Source of the DNA: Closterium sp. NIES-65 | Lineage: Eukaryota; Streptophyta; Zygnematophyceae; Desmidiales; Closteriaceae | Length of the DNA: 64,000 nucleotides | NCBI GenBank assembly: GCA_948144175.1 | Contig: CANXME010000812.1 | Location: 186,001-250,000, forward strand | Reading direction: 5' to 3' | In this document: piece after piece, positions 29,940-41,796 of the stretch | Position numbering within the stretch: the stretch's first letter is position 1 | How the letters are laid out: each line of letters begins with the position of its first letter | The notes under the pieces: generated by a model | Told to the model about the DNA's origin: nothing | Seen by the model: the letters and a program-made list of their open reading frames with translations, nothing else | Database searches by the model: none | Translations under genes and position numbers: made by a program

Positions 29940-30955
29940 GGAGGGTGGAAGGGGAGCTGTGGAGTGGAGTGGGTGGGAGGAGAATCTGCTGGGCTACCAG
30001 TGGGTGTGTGAGGAGGAGGAGAGGGAAGTGGTAGAGGGGCATACCAAGTGAAAGCAGGGCAGGGCTGACAGAGGGGCTACTGTGAGAGTAGAGGCATTCT
30101 GCCAGCAGAGAGTGCTGCCAACCATGCTGCAGTGCAGTGGGTGGACGGTGAGGGAGAGCCGTGGAGGGGGTGGGAGGAGTGTGTGGGAGAGCAGAGGCAC
30201 TCTCCCATCCCAAGGGCACAGACTGCCACCCATGCTGCAGTGCAGTGGGTGGATGCTGGGGAGGAACCGTGGAGGGGGTGGGAGGAGTGTGAGAGAGGCT
30301 GAGGCATTCTCCCAAGGGCACAGACTGCCAGCCATGCTGCAGTGGGTGGATTCTGGGGGGCAGCCGTGCAGCAGGTGGGAGGAGAATCTGCTGGGCTACC
30401 AGTGCGTGTGTGAGGAGGAGCGAGCAATAGTGGACGGGTTTATCAAGTGAAGGACTTTTGACAACTCTCATAAGCGACTCAGATTTAGCGAGTGGGTGTG
30501 TGAGGAGGAGTGAGCCATAGTGTTGCCAGCCATAGGAGGAGGTTTATCAAGTGAAGGAGGGGAGGGAAGACAGAGGTTCCTGAGAATGCTGCAGGTGGAG
30601 TGAGAGTGTGTAAGGAGGCGCGGGTGGGAGGAAAATCTGCTAGCCTAGAATCTCCTGGAGGGGGTTACTGAGGCTGCTGCAGGTGGACCGAGAGTGTGTA
30701 AGGAGGCGCGGTTGGGGAACCTTTTGGCATACCAGTGGGTATCTGAAGAGGGGGACAGAGCCGTGGTGGGGAGGAGGGGTTTACCAAGTGAAGGAGGGGA
30801 GGGAAGACAGGCGCGGGTGGGAGAGAGCCATGGTGGAGGGGTTTACCGGGTGGTAGCAGGGAGGCGCAGAGAGGGGGGTATTGACGCCATTGAAGGGTGG
30901 AGTGGAGTGGAGAGGGAATCTGTGTGGAGCAGTGGGGAGGAGAGGAGAAATTGAT
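29940..30955 (+). repeat. Array of 3'-end echoes after the pseudouridine synthase stop codon
   Basis: About seven or eight degenerate copies of the last ~110 bp of the gene follow in tandem: motifs WEENLLGYQWV, EEEEREVVEG and MLQW recur at 29,960-30,055, 30,090-30,170, 30,200-30,290, 30,300-30,450, 30,485-30,560, 30,600-30,670, 30,700-30,790 and on to 30,950. Frames are broken. Confidence 0.82.
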
Positions 30956-31504
30956 ATGGCGGATACCGAAAGCGAGAATTGTGGTGGATGAGAATTTGCG
31001 GGAGGGTGCAGGGCATATGGTAGCAGGCAGAGGGTACCGTATTGATTGAAGTCATTGTGGGTAAGATTATATTGACGTTGCATCACTCTCAACCATTTGC
31101 ACATCAACTTTTGCATCTGACAGGAGATGCATGCAGTGCGTCTTGCAACTAATTATAAAAATCCACTATGTCAGCAGCAAGCAAATGTAAACCAGAGCAT
31201 TTGGTACTCATTTCCATTATGTACAAAAAGCAAACACGTTGCTTACACCGTGTGATGAGGGGTCGGCTCTGGCAAACCCCTTCTAGAAATTCACTAAAAA
31301 GTACTGACATTGTGCCAGTAAGAGGTGGCAGCCTAGCTGAGTGTTGTAACACTAACTTTATTTGCTTTGCTTGCAAGTAGCAGCTCAGCAAACTGTAATG
31401 AGTCTCACATTTTGAGTAGGCTGGAAGTTGCGGAGTAACACAGCATGTCTGCGAAACAGTTTGCTCGCTGAAGTTGCAGGCTTCGTGAACGGAGTTGATA
31501 TAAT
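30956..31504. other. Intergenic stretch, no gene supported
   Basis: Lower-GC sequence between the echo array and the stop of the next gene. It contains short open frames without homology; the right part may be 3' UTR of the minus-strand gene. Confidence 0.5.
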
Positions 31505-32299
31505 TTATTGGCACGGGGATTCGAACCCTGCACTCAGGCTGACGTGCCTCCGCAGGGGCGAATTCGCAAGCACAGCAACTCGTGGAGAAGCGGCGGAAGC
31601 CGTGCGCGGAGTGAGCGGAAGCTGACGCGCGCCCGGCGCAGTAACGAGCGGAGATCCGGGCCGCAGAAGAGCAGACGTTTGCGGAAGAGTGCGCGGAGAA
31701 GCGGATCCTCCAGCCTGCGCCGCGCGCGCGGCGGCAGCGTGGCGGGGGGATCTGTGTCGCGGGGAGCCGCGCAACCGGGAAGGACTACCGTGAGAAGCCG
31801 CATTACCGCCATGACCCTGAACGCGTGGGGAGCACGACGTGGGTTCGTCGTAAAAGCTAAGATCTTCTCTCCATGTTTGGTTGCCGGCCGTTGGATGGAC
31901 ATCGAGCGACATGTGCCGGAAAAGCTGCCGCGATTGGCGCCTCGATCGATCTAGCGGCTCGATGCTGTTCCTCGTCAACCTCGGATCAGCGCCAGCGCCG
32001 CCGTCAGCGTCTCCGTCGCCAGAGGATCTCGCACCGGATTTTATAGCGGATTTCACGGCGGATTTGGCGGCGGCTTCTTTTTGTTCGGCGAGCAGCGAGG
32101 ATTGGATCATCTCGATGAAGCCTTGACATCGGACGGCTGAGAGCTCTCGCTGAATCTGCAGCAGCTGCAGCTTGCCTTCCAGCGCCGCCATTTCGACCGC
32201 GAGCGTGCTGCGGATCACGTTGGACGGCGTGATGTCGATTCCATTGTTCGGTGGCGCTTGTAAGTGATTTCTAACGCCAATGGCGGTCTGTGAAGCCAT
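31505..32299 (-). CDS. Unrecognised protein, family X member 1 (about 264 aa)
   Basis: An uninterrupted minus-strand frame with ATG at 32,299-32,297 (an in-frame TTG lies further upstream). I do not recognise a known domain. It has a predicted helical segment (EMAALEGKLQLLQIQREL, then SAVRCQGFIEMIQSS), a basic Ser/Pro/Arg-rich middle, the motif REDLSFYDEP and a C-terminal SPLRRHVSLS. These three motifs recur in the same order in the gene at 35,214-36,737, which is strong evidence that both are real genes. No membrane segment or signal peptide is seen. The base composition is GC-rich, unlike the AT-richer flanks. Confidence 0.75.
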   Translation of the reverse strand: MASQTAIGVRNHLQAPPNNGIDITPSNVIRSTLAVEMAALEGKLQLLQIQRELSAVRCQGFIEMIQSSLLAEQKEAAAKSAVKSAIKSGARSSGDGDADGGAGADPRLTRNSIEPLDRSRRQSRQLFRHMSLDVHPTAGNQTWREDLSFYDEPTSCSPRVQGHGGNAASHGSPSRLRGSPRHRSPRHAAAARAAQAGGSASPRTLPQTSALLRPGSPLVTAPGARQLPLTPRTASAASPRVAVLANSPLRRHVSLSAGFESPCQ

Positions 32300-35213
32300 T
32301 GAAGAGCTATCCAATGTGGACGAAATCAACTGAGCTTCAAGGAACAGTAGTTACGTTTACAGCGCACTTTTGCCAGGTGCAGTAACAGGAACTGAGCTTG
32401 AAAGCGACAGCTTGCAGCGTGAGGTACAGCCACAATAAAAAACTGAGTCGTTACGGCGCGCTCCCTGGCAGAAACTCCGAATCTCCGATCAATAAAGGAG
32501 AAGCAGCTTGGTTGCTAGAATGGTGGACAGAAGAATATGTTCGTCACGTTGCCTTTATGGACGTGTGGGGATGGGGAGAGATTGGGTTGGGAGGGAGGGA
32601 CACTCACGTTGCCGGGAAATCTCTCCGCGTTAGAAAATCACTCGGCGCCGAAAAACACCCGTGTGAGGTGGGGAGGATCTGGGGGAGACAGACAGCAGCA
32701 CGCGGACTTTGGCATCCAGCTTGCCGTGGATGCTGGGTTCCGGGAGCGGACACGCTGTCAGGGGCAAGTGCGGCCAACGGAAAGCGCGAAACGGGCTCTT
32801 CGCCTAGGGGGCTGCGCGTTTGGAAGTGAAACCCTTCAAAAGTACAGTTTAATTCGTATGATTTCTTCCTAAACTTCAGGTAATCTAAAGACATACCCCA
32901 ACCCTTCTTTATACCTTTAATTCTTGCCAAACTCTCTGACGGTGTTGCCACCCAATTGTGGATCCGACTCAATAGGACAATTGGTCCCCAAACAGTCGCG
33001 TTCAAGAGCTTCTGCACTACACTGAAGGCCTATCCAAAAGGGATTGCTGGTTAAGCCCATAATGCCCAGATGACATTCTGAAGTGATTTGTTTTAAGCGA
33101 GAATAGAAATACAACTCTAAACTTTCTGAAGTGGTGAAACGAATCTGGGTTGCTTTTGCGGGCATGGGTGAGGAAAGGGGACAAATCACCAAGTCTGATC
33201 AGAAACTCAAGGCCAGCCAACAAGATTCCGTTCTGTACTGAATTGCTCTGCCATCGTCGCGCTCTGATCTGATTCGACAAATAAAGTACACCTTGTTTCG
33301 TGACACACTGATATTCGTCATATTGACAACCCGGTTGTACTGACATCAATGCATCCAAATTGGTCCCAGAACATACCATATAAGCACTTTTGCCGCACGA
33401 AACCGAACGCAAAAGCACGTTTTCTTTCATGACCGTTGTCTACCGTTCTCCTCAGGTGCATTTTGGTTGCAAGCACCAGCCCGCTGAATCCAAGCACACG
33501 TGCGCACTGTAGCCAGGGCTCCTGATTGTCCAAACATCGAGAAACAAGGTGTATGGTAACTGCAGATCAAACGAAGATGGAGGCGACCAGTCGCGTCGCG
33601 GATTGATTCGGGCTTCATGCTTGAATAGTGCAACATGCCAGGAATCTGGTCGGTGATAGGCTTTGTGGGGGGCGACGGGGTAAGGTTATGGTGCATATGT
33701 AAATCGACACGTGTCAACCTGCCATGAACGAAAGGTGGCCTTGTCCCGCTCGATGAAGCCCTTGGAAGTAAGTTATCTACGGCTCAGATCAGCTCTACGT
33801 GAGTAACGCTTCCGTTTCCGTCAGGTCAGGCTTGTCAAGCTTCTCCGAATGTCAGTTCGCAGGGCATTTATGCGACGCTGCGCGACCGTTGCGGCTGAAC
33901 CTTACGACATCAGCAGCTCAAGTGAGCCTGGTGACGAATTCGAGGAAGGTGCGTCAACAATCGCCTTTACACGTCAAACGTCATCGGAATCGTAACTGCT
34001 AGGGGAAATGAGCACCGCTGATGCCTGCACCATTTGATGACGTTGCGCAAGGAATGGTGTGCAGTGCAGCGAAGCTGATGGAGATATGAGTTGACGTAGG
34101 TGCCTGCCCGCTGCCCGAACAGTTGAATTTGGCCAGATATACACAGTAGAGTGTACAGATGGAACCGGACTTGTCCAGGTTCGTCAAAGATGTAGCTTTT
34201 GGCTCAGAAAACTGAACCACATTAGGTGAGTGCCTTCACTCGTTACTTGAAATCACTTTCTGCTACCGCCCCTGGGCAGCATCGTCTTTTCTCTCGAAAC
34301 TGCTCGCACCTTCCTTCCTGCCCATGTGCGAAGACAAAAAATGCTGTTCTATACACCCTGATTCTTGCCATTGTGGAATCGGTCATACGTATAAGTCAGT
34401 TGTAGAAACTTATCTCACCCAAGAGCGCAAGTCACCTAAAGTTGTAACCCATTTGAAATTATCAATGGCAACTCATTGAGTGTACCAAGAGTAGCATATT
34501 GTGCGAACATCAGCTTTTAAGAGGTCCGAGTGATCTTTTCTTTCATCCTTATCATAATTCCCTAGTCAGCTATCCATCAACCAATAGGGTTTCCCTAGTA
34601 CCGTAGTAGTATGGCTTATGTTGTGCATAGTAAGAATGAAGAGTCTGGCAACCACAAGCTACCATGCTAAACCCAAGCTAACTTACTTCAAACTGAAGAG
34701 CATCACATCCAAAAAACCAATCCGATCCTAAACCATTTGTATCGTGGCACCAGCAGCAGCTGGTGGCGGTGTGGGGCAAGCCAATTGCTAGAAAAACCTG
34801 TTAGAATCACTAGCTAGGTGAGGAGTGTCGATTAGGTAAGGGAGGGGGATACAAGACTATCGAGAGAAATGTTGTACCCTCTAAGGAAAGAACCCTACAC
34901 AACCTAGAGTGAAATGAACATAACACTATGTTTTGACAAAACCGACACCAACCAACAAGGCACTCCACACAACCGAGCACAGGGGAAGCGCCATGGCATT
35001 GGGAAAACAGCATGGACCAGAAGCCTTAGTTTAGTACTGCACTGGCCCAAACGGATTGGACATGGAAGTTCGCTTAGGGAATTCCTAGATATAGGTCAAT
35101 GGGAGTCGGGTTGAGGCACAAGCAGGTGTGATTGGTATAACCAACCTCTTTGCGAAGAAGATCAACACCCAACGTTTGCGAAGCAGTTCTCGTCAGTACT
35201 TTTTATTCGCGAA
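32300..35213. other. Long spacer between the two family X genes, no gene supported
   Basis: 2.9 kb of mixed, lower-GC sequence. Several open frames of 60-140 codons exist on the minus strand (32,600-33,720), but none shows a domain or a consistent start, and I see no splice chain. Upstream of 32,299 the promoter of member 1 is expected. No repeats were recognised. Confidence 0.5.
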
Positions 35214-36737
35214 TTATGCCGGCGTAGCGAAGGTGTCGAGGCTGCTGTTCACGCTGACATGGCGCCTCAGCGATCTTGCCATTCTTCGCTCACGGTAACC
35301 AGGTACTTTTCGCATACCCTCAAAGCCCACATCGCGAGAACTCGCTCCGTTTCCTGCGACCATCGCCAGTGGCGACCCTTTCCCCGGCGGTTTCGAGTCC
35401 AAACCGCCCTGCAACGACGAATCAAGAGCCGCTGATTCGCACAGTGGGTCGAGAGCCGTTGATTCGCACGTAGACTGCAGGGGAAACTCGGCGCTTCGGG
35501 ACCCGCATTTAGGGGAACTGCGGCGCGACCAACGCTTATTAGTATTAGCAGGGTGGGCTGCAGCGGATTGGGGATTGTCGTAAAAGCTTAGGTCATCTCG
35601 CAAGCTCGGAACATACGCCGACCTTCCAGCCACCGTGGCGCCGCCACCGCTGCCGCTCAGACCGCTATCAGTAGGCTTGCAAGGCCCCGAAAAAGCCACA
35701 CATCGTCTGCTTCCGCTGCAGTGCAGGCTAGAACAGCAAGCAGCAGATTTCGACCTAGGGATTGCCGATCTTCTAGATGAAGCGTCCGTTCCGAGGTCGT
35801 TCCGCGCTGCAGCCGTTGGATTCAGCGTCCTAGCACCGATCGACGGTCCGCTTTTGTTGCAACCAGATTTTGCGGACTGCTTCTCGATGCCCCATCGAAA
35901 GCCCCAAAAGTCGCTTCGCGATTTGTCGTGGTACTGCCTCCTTAGGCGGTACAAGTCGCGTGTCTCGCGCTGGCTTAATCCAAATTCTTCCGTCACTGCC
36001 GCCGCTCCCGCCGCTGCCGTCGCTGCCGTTGATGCCGTCGCGCAACAACAGTCTGATGCACTGATTGAGGCAGGGTTTTCCTCAGGTGCGGCCGCAAGCC
36101 CGCCAGGCTCGGGTTTCCGAAGCTCCGACGTGCGAGGTTCGGACTCCGACGTGCGAGGTTCGGAACCGCAAGGGTTTGAACCTGCTGGGAAGGTAGTATT
36201 GCCCGCCGTGGATTCGTCCAGACTGCATTCTTCCATGGACGACCAGGACCGTTCGATCATGTAAACGAACTCCTGGCATCGGACGGCGCTCAGCTCTCGC
36301 TGCGTATCCAGAATACGAAGCTTCCCCTGCAGCGCTTCCAGCTCCAGCTCCTCCGCCAGGGAGCGCGGGGAGAGCTTTCCCGCCGCCCGGAAAAGGTCGC
36401 ACCCGGTTGAAGAGCTTGCGGCGGAACTTCCGCCGCTCCGCGCACGCCGTTTTTCCGCCTGTTCCGCGAACTTTCCGCCGTTCCGAAGAGTAACCTCACC
36501 GCGGAGCGGAGGGGAGATGGACGGCAATGGAACCTCCGAAGAAGCAGCACTCGGACCAATCAAACCAATGGCATTGATCGTTTCCGTGGTATCATTGGTA
36601 TCATCGGTATCGCTGATCGCGTCCATAGTACTAGTAGCACCACTGAGGAAAGTGCTTATTGATAACTCTGCTGCTTCCACGGGTACTAATGTTGTTGCGT
36701 GGCGGATGCTCGCCGGGTGAACCGACGTCGCAGCCAT
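35214..36737 (-). CDS. Unrecognised protein, family X member 2 (507 aa)
   Basis: An uninterrupted frame from ATG 36,737-36,735 to a stop at 35,216-35,214. It shares with member 1 the helical block (LQGKLRILDTQREL, SAVRCQEFVYMIERS at about residues 135-170), the motif RDDLSFYDNP (about 385-395) and a near-terminal RSLRRHVSV. It has additional Ala/Ser-rich and imperfectly repeated segments (SEPRTSESEPRTSEL). The N-terminal ~60 residues are Thr/Asp-rich. Function unknown. The helical block could be a coiled coil for dimerisation or partner binding, and the two Ser-rich arginine motifs are possible phosphorylation or docking sites; both are inference. Confidence 0.78.
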   Translation of the reverse strand: MAATSVHPASIRHATTLVPVEAAELSISTFLSGATSTMDAISDTDDTNDTTETINAIGLIGPSAASSEVPLPSISPPLRGEVTLRNGGKFAEQAEKRRARSGGSSAASSSTGCDLFRAAGKLSPRSLAEELELEALQGKLRILDTQRELSAVRCQEFVYMIERSWSSMEECSLDESTAGNTTFPAGSNPCGSEPRTSESEPRTSELRKPEPGGLAAAPEENPASISASDCCCATASTAATAAAGAAAVTEEFGLSQRETRDLYRLRRQYHDKSRSDFWGFRWGIEKQSAKSGCNKSGPSIGARTLNPTAAARNDLGTDASSRRSAIPRSKSAACCSSLHCSGSRRCVAFSGPCKPTDSGLSGSGGGATVAGRSAYVPSLRDDLSFYDNPQSAAAHPANTNKRWSRRSSPKCGSRSAEFPLQSTCESTALDPLCESAALDSSLQGGLDSKPPGKGSPLAMVAGNGASSRDVGFEGMRKVPGYRERRMARSLRRHVSVNSSLDTFATPA

Positions 36738-38265
36738 GGATTACGAAATAACGAAAATCTCCGAGCAAGGACTGAGCGAGTCGACTCAGAATGCTGTTGA
36801 CGCGAAGGAAGAGGCTGCTTCGGTGTGTAGTCAGTACGTGCTGGTTTCGATAAGAGGTTCGCTAGCGATGTGACTTTATACCTTCGGAAGCTAGATACTT
36901 CGACGTTAAGAATGGAACAGCTGGGAACTCCTAGCCATGGTTTAAATAGCTGAAGCTGACCTCCAACCCATGACTATCGACAAGTGATGTCAGGGAGGCG
37001 AGAAGCTGACAAACTGCAATAACGCCAACGTAACGGAAATGCGCCTTGTTTTCCTATTATTTTCGCCACTTGGAGCTGTCAGAAGAACATTCCGCTATGC
37101 TGCTAGATCTACCTCAGATGTTGCCAGGCTGTCTTCGATGCTATCGGATCCGAAGACGCCAAACCTAATGAGCCTCTGGAGTCTAAACCTTGGCTAAGAA
37201 CCTATAGTGCTGAGGCGTTTGGCTGCAGCTATGGCTGAAGCTATGGCTAGACAGAGATATTGCTGCTAGCGTGCCTCGACAGTGATTTGTGTTTCAACAG
37301 TCCCCTGCTACCAAGCTCCTCCCCCGACCCGAAGACGGTATATTCCCCTCGTGTACGCTAAACAGTGGGAGAAGAACTCGGAAGACCAATCAGACCAAAG
37401 CCCTCCTCGACTCACGCTGCTTGCTTCGCTGCGGCAATCCATCTCCCTCGGTCTCCCTCGCCTTAGTTCGCCTGCGGTACTACACCCTGTTTCTCGACCC
37501 TCTCACCTTGCGCGATTCGCTGCTACAGTGCGGTCAGGTGCCATAAACCGTATGGCTGAAACCTGCGGGCAAAGCCGCACCAGCTGACGGAGTGGTACTG
37601 GGGGCAAAAATTTTCTTTATCGCTGTATACCCTTTTCAACCGCTTTGAAACGCTTGGTTAATGTTCTTTACCATGCAGCATCCTAGCTAACCGCTTTCTT
37701 GTGAATGTGCTTGTACCGTCGGTGATAAGACCATTTCAAACGTGGTGACGTTCTACAACCTGTGCATGTTCTGCAACCAGATGCTCTGCTAGCGCGAAAC
37801 AGGGTGTAATTGGAAGGAGCTCGAAAGGCGAACACCGTGCACTAGCACTGAGGACGAGCATGTAGCAGACTGCCAGCCTGGCTGTCGATGTACAGTAGAA
37901 GCAGCCTTAAGGGGAGTAAGCGCGACAACGCGGCGCGTGCGTGAGCAATCGACGCGGCGTGACGTAATTTTGTGAATATCATGGGGTTGCATGGCAGCAC
38001 TTTCCCTTATACGCTCACGGCTGTCACACGCGTGACCACAAGAAAAAACAAGATAGTTTTCCCAAGATTTGTACAGTGCTGTGGGCGGCTCCTCCCTATG
38101 TTCCCTGCGTTCAGCTCATGTCGTTCCAGCTCAAGAAATTTGAAGCAGCAAGGACTGCACTGCAGTGCAGCGCAATGCTGCTTGTTTGACAAACTAGTCG
38201 ACTGTGGTGTCATGCCGTGGTCGTGGGGTGGGGAGGGAGGGAAGGGAGGAGGGACTTCGGGATCG
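36738..38265. other. Intergenic stretch, no gene supported
   Basis: The 5' side must hold the promoter of family X member 2. The rest is moderate-GC sequence without recognisable genes or repeats. An open frame of about 100 codons at 37,282-37,587 has no support. Confidence 0.5.
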
Positions 38266-38274
38266 AAAATACAT

Positions 38275-38926
38275 GGGTAAGTAACTTTGGAAGGGCTTAC
38301 ACTAGCGACCCTGTGCTCCGAGGGGGCCTACAGTGCAAGTAGAGGGCACTTTCCACCCCTCCGTGCCTCAGACAGGGAAGTTATAGAAACAGGACAGGGC
38401 AAATCCCCACATTCACCCACGTGTCAACAATTTCCATGCCACCTACTGTACTGGACATCTGACCACCTGTGCACAACAGATTTTTGTCCCCACTGCAAAA
38501 TCGAATCCACAAACTGGGTGGCTCGGCTGCCACACTGTTCCGAAATCCGCTAGGCTACTGTTTCGCGCCCAGATTTTCGGAACGGCCATCAAGGCAGACG
38601 GAAACGAAAACGGAGTAGCTCTCCGTCAAATCTTTCGAGTGACTTTTCCCGTCAGGGGTTTCTGTCACACATAACAGAGTCGCGATTTTGTACATGGGCG
38701 ATACAACAACACATATCACAGCTGATAAATTTATGTTTCATATTCAGAAATATGAATATTGAAATATGAGTTTAGGGTCTCGCAATTAGTTTAGGGTACT
38801 CAATCTTCTTAATGCACGAATGAAGCATATGGCAGTACAATTCAGACTTCGAAATCGTAATTTCAAATGTCAACCAACTTGATATGCATACTACAGTTTG
38901 TGGAGGAAGCGATGTGATTTGCGCTG

Positions 38927-38966
<40 letters not shown>

Positions 38967-38995
38967 ACACACACACACACACACACATACACACC

Positions 38996-39082
<87 letters not shown>

Positions 39083-39571
39083 TTCAATATTCATATTTCT
39101 GAATATGAAACATAAATTTATCAGCTGTGATATGTGTTGTTGTATCGCCCATGTACAAAATCGCGACTCTGTTATGTGTGACAGAAACCCCTGACGGGAA
39201 AAGTCACTCGAAAGATTTGACGGAGAGCTACTCCGTTTTCGTTTCCTTCTGCCTTGATGGCCGTTCCGAAAATCTGGGCGCGAAACAGTAGCCTAGCGGA
39301 TTTCGAAACAGTGTGGCAGCCGAGCCACCCAGTTTGTGGATTCGATTCTGCAGTGGGGACAAAAATCTGTTGTGCACAGGTGGTCAGATGTCCAGTACAG
39401 TAGGTGGCATAGAAATTGTTGACACGTGGGTGAATGTGGGGATCTGCCCTGTCCTGTTTCTATAACTTCCCTGTCTGAGGCACGGAGGGGTGGAAAGTGC
39501 CCTCTACTTGCACTGTAGGCCCCCTCGGAGCACAGGGTCGCTAGTGTAAGCCCTTCCAAAGTTACTTACCC
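38275..39571. mobile_element. Mutator-like fold-back element with ~495-bp terminal inverted repeats
   Basis: The left arm 38,275-38,769 and right arm 39,079-39,571 are near-identical inverted copies starting GGGTAAGTAACTTTGGAAGG. They are flanked by the 9-bp direct repeat AAAATACAT (38,266-38,274 and 39,572-39,580). A 9-bp duplication and very long inverted repeats are typical of Mutator-like elements. The centre holds about 160 bp of unique sequence and a (CA)n run. No transposase is encoded. The mirrored 88-codon open frames in the arms are a consequence of the inverted repeat. Confidence 0.9.
38929..39080. repeat. (CA)n microsatellite at the centre of the fold-back element
   Basis: About 75 CA units with a few T interruptions, directly next to the right arm. 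Confidence 0.95.
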
Positions 39572-39580
39572 AAAATACAT

Positions 39581-40297
39581 GGTGACGGATGGGTTACGAA
39601 AGGAGATAGCACGAGTTTCCGAGTTGTGCTTATGCGGTCGTATTCATTACGATACAGATGAACGGTGCCGCTCGTTCAGTTGGTTACGCTTCAACTGGGG
39701 AGGCGGAGAGCGGCAGTTGAATGGGGGGGAGGTGAAGCGACGAGGAGGGAGCAGGTTTCAGAAGCGAAAAACATTAGTTTGCCGCGACGGAGAGGGGTGC
39801 AACAGAGGCAGAGAAGAGGAGCATTTTGATTTGCTGCACTAGAGAGACTGGGTACTCTTGCACGGGATCAGTCGGCAGTGGTTGAAGTGTCCACAAAATG
39901 TATGAACGAACCCCTTGGAAAGTTCCCAGACCTGCCTGTCCTCGTGTGACCGTGCGAGAATCAGAACGCGCCCTTAAAGAGGATTGAGACTGACAGGAGA
40001 TGCGGGTGCTTGATTCGATAAGAGAAAACAAGCCAATGAGAGCTTGGTGTTGCACGAAGTCTATGGTCTGTGAGGCAAGCTGCAATCTCACACGCGGAGC
40101 CAATCAAGAGCGGCCTTGAGCCGTCAATGACGAACCCACAGACTGTGTCAGAGACTTTGTGTCACAGAATGCACGGCCGAGATTATCTCATCGGGATATC
40201 AACGAGTCACCGATGAGTCCTCAGTCAGAACTTGAGATCTGAAGGGTGCAACATTTTCAAGTTTGATTTCTGCAAGATATCGTTTCGGTCTGCGGAC
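39581..40297. other. Unassigned stretch between two DNA transposons
   Basis: No gene, RNA or repeat recognised. Open frames up to 109 codons are not supported by any motif. Confidence 0.5.
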
Positions 40298-40305
40298 GTC
40301 ACGAC

Positions 40306-41796
40306 CAGGCCTGTTGTTTCGTTTTGGGCCCCCCGGACAAATCAGGGGGCCCGGCATGTATGACCCTGTATTTAGCAGGGCTGGGGCGAATCTCGGCCCT
40401 TTAGGCTTCAGGGCTAGAAATGTTTCCTCCCTTGAATCAGGGTTGGCGCGAAAAAATCAGGAGCCTCATTTCAACCACCAAGCTTACAACTACGTTTGAG
40501 ATCAACGTCAAGCAAGCAAACACGACAAGAAGAGAAATAGTTAGCGTCATATCACTACGCACGCTTTGCAGGCTTCCTAGCCTTTGCAGAACCGATGATC
40601 GTCTGCACACCTTTACTACCCAACCTTCAGGCTAGTTCTTGTGCACTTCTACCCAACCTTAACCGCACCCACTCTTCAGAGAGCGAGCTGTGATTGGTTT
40701 AAGCACAAGTTCTAGGCTGAGTTGAATTTGTGGCCCAACCAAGCAACTCGAAATTGCCTTGTTGGATGCAATCAGGTTAGAAACGAAGGGGAAGGAGAGG
40801 GAGGAGTGTTGGGGGGGGAGGGGAGTGGAAGGGGGGTCTCGAGAGATTTTGTTCCAGGGCTCGCCTAAAATCTGCACTTAACACACCAAGCTGAGCCCGA
40901 AATCAGCCCTGTAAAGAATCAGGGCCTGAATATTTCCAGCCCATCAATTTCAGTTTTCAAGGGCAACCCAGCCCTGGAATTCAAGGTCCAGCAGGGCAAA
41001 CGCCCTGCAAGCGACAGCCCTGCTCGGGATCTCTCTGCCTTCAGAGTCACCAGGTGCGTGCATGCGATTGGTCAGCAGCAGGCCTGTTGTTTCGTTTTGG
41101 GCCCCCCGGACAAATCAGGGGGCCCGGCATGTATGACTCTGTATTTAGCAGGGTTTGGGCGAATCTCGGCCCTTTAGGCTTCAGGGCTAGAAATTTTTCC
41201 TCCCTTGAATCAGGTTTGGCGCGAAAAAATCGGGAGCCTCATTTCAACTACCAAGCTTACAACTACGTTTGAGATCAACGTCAAGCAAGCAAACACGACA
41301 AGAAGAGAAATAGTTAGCGTCATATCACTACGCACGCTTTGCAGGCTTCCTAGCCTTTGCAGAACCGATGATCGTCTGCACATCTTTACTACCCAGCCTT
41401 CAGGGTAGTTCTTGTGCACTTCTACCCAACCTTAACCGTCACCCACTCCACAGAGAGCGAGCTGTGATTGGTTTAAGCACAAGTTCGAGGCTGAGTTGAA
41501 TTTGTGGCCCAACCAAGCAACTCGAAATTGCCTTGTTGGATGCAATCATGTGAGAAACGAAGGGGAAGGAGAGGGAGGAGTGTTGGGGGAGGGAGGGAGT
41601 GGAAGGGGGGTCTCGAGAGATTTCGTTCCAGGGCTCGCCTAAAATCTGCCCTTACACACCAAGCCTGAGCACGAAATCAGCCCTGTAAAGAATCAGGGCC
41701 AGAATATTTCCAGCCCATCAATTTCAGTTTTCAAGGGCAACCCAGCCCTGGAATTCAAGGTCCAGCAGGGCAAACGCCCTGCAAGCGACAGCCCTG
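40306..41796. mobile_element. Composite hAT-like non-autonomous element (two copies sharing one target duplication)
   Basis: Two direct copies (40,306-41,022 and 41,079-41,796; 717 and 718 bp) are separated by a 56-bp spacer. Each begins CAGGCCTGTTGTTTCG and ends GCGACAGCCCTG, giving imperfect terminal inverted repeats CAGG(C/G)CTGT. The whole pair is flanked by the 8-bp direct repeat GTCACGAC (40,298-40,305 and 41,797-41,804). An 8-bp duplication and CAGGG-type ends are typical of hAT elements. CAGGGCT/AGCCCTG is repeated many times inside, as expected for transposase-binding subterminal repeats. No transposase is encoded. Confidence 0.85.

Noticed and set aside
31149-31514. 121-codon minus-strand frame overlapping the end of family X member 1
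   Set aside because: Probably the 3' UTR of that gene; no homology or independent start context.
33017-33717. Open frames of 70-137 codons on the minus strand
   Set aside because: No motif, no paralogue in the window and no convincing splice chain, so a gene cannot be supported.
38287-39559. Two near-identical 88-codon open frames facing each other
   Set aside because: They are the two arms of the inverted repeat of a fold-back transposon; no protein motif is present.
40263-41408. Pairs of 67-78-codon frames repeated 0.77 kb apart
   Set aside because: They are the same open stretch in the two copies of the hAT-like element, without transposase motifs.
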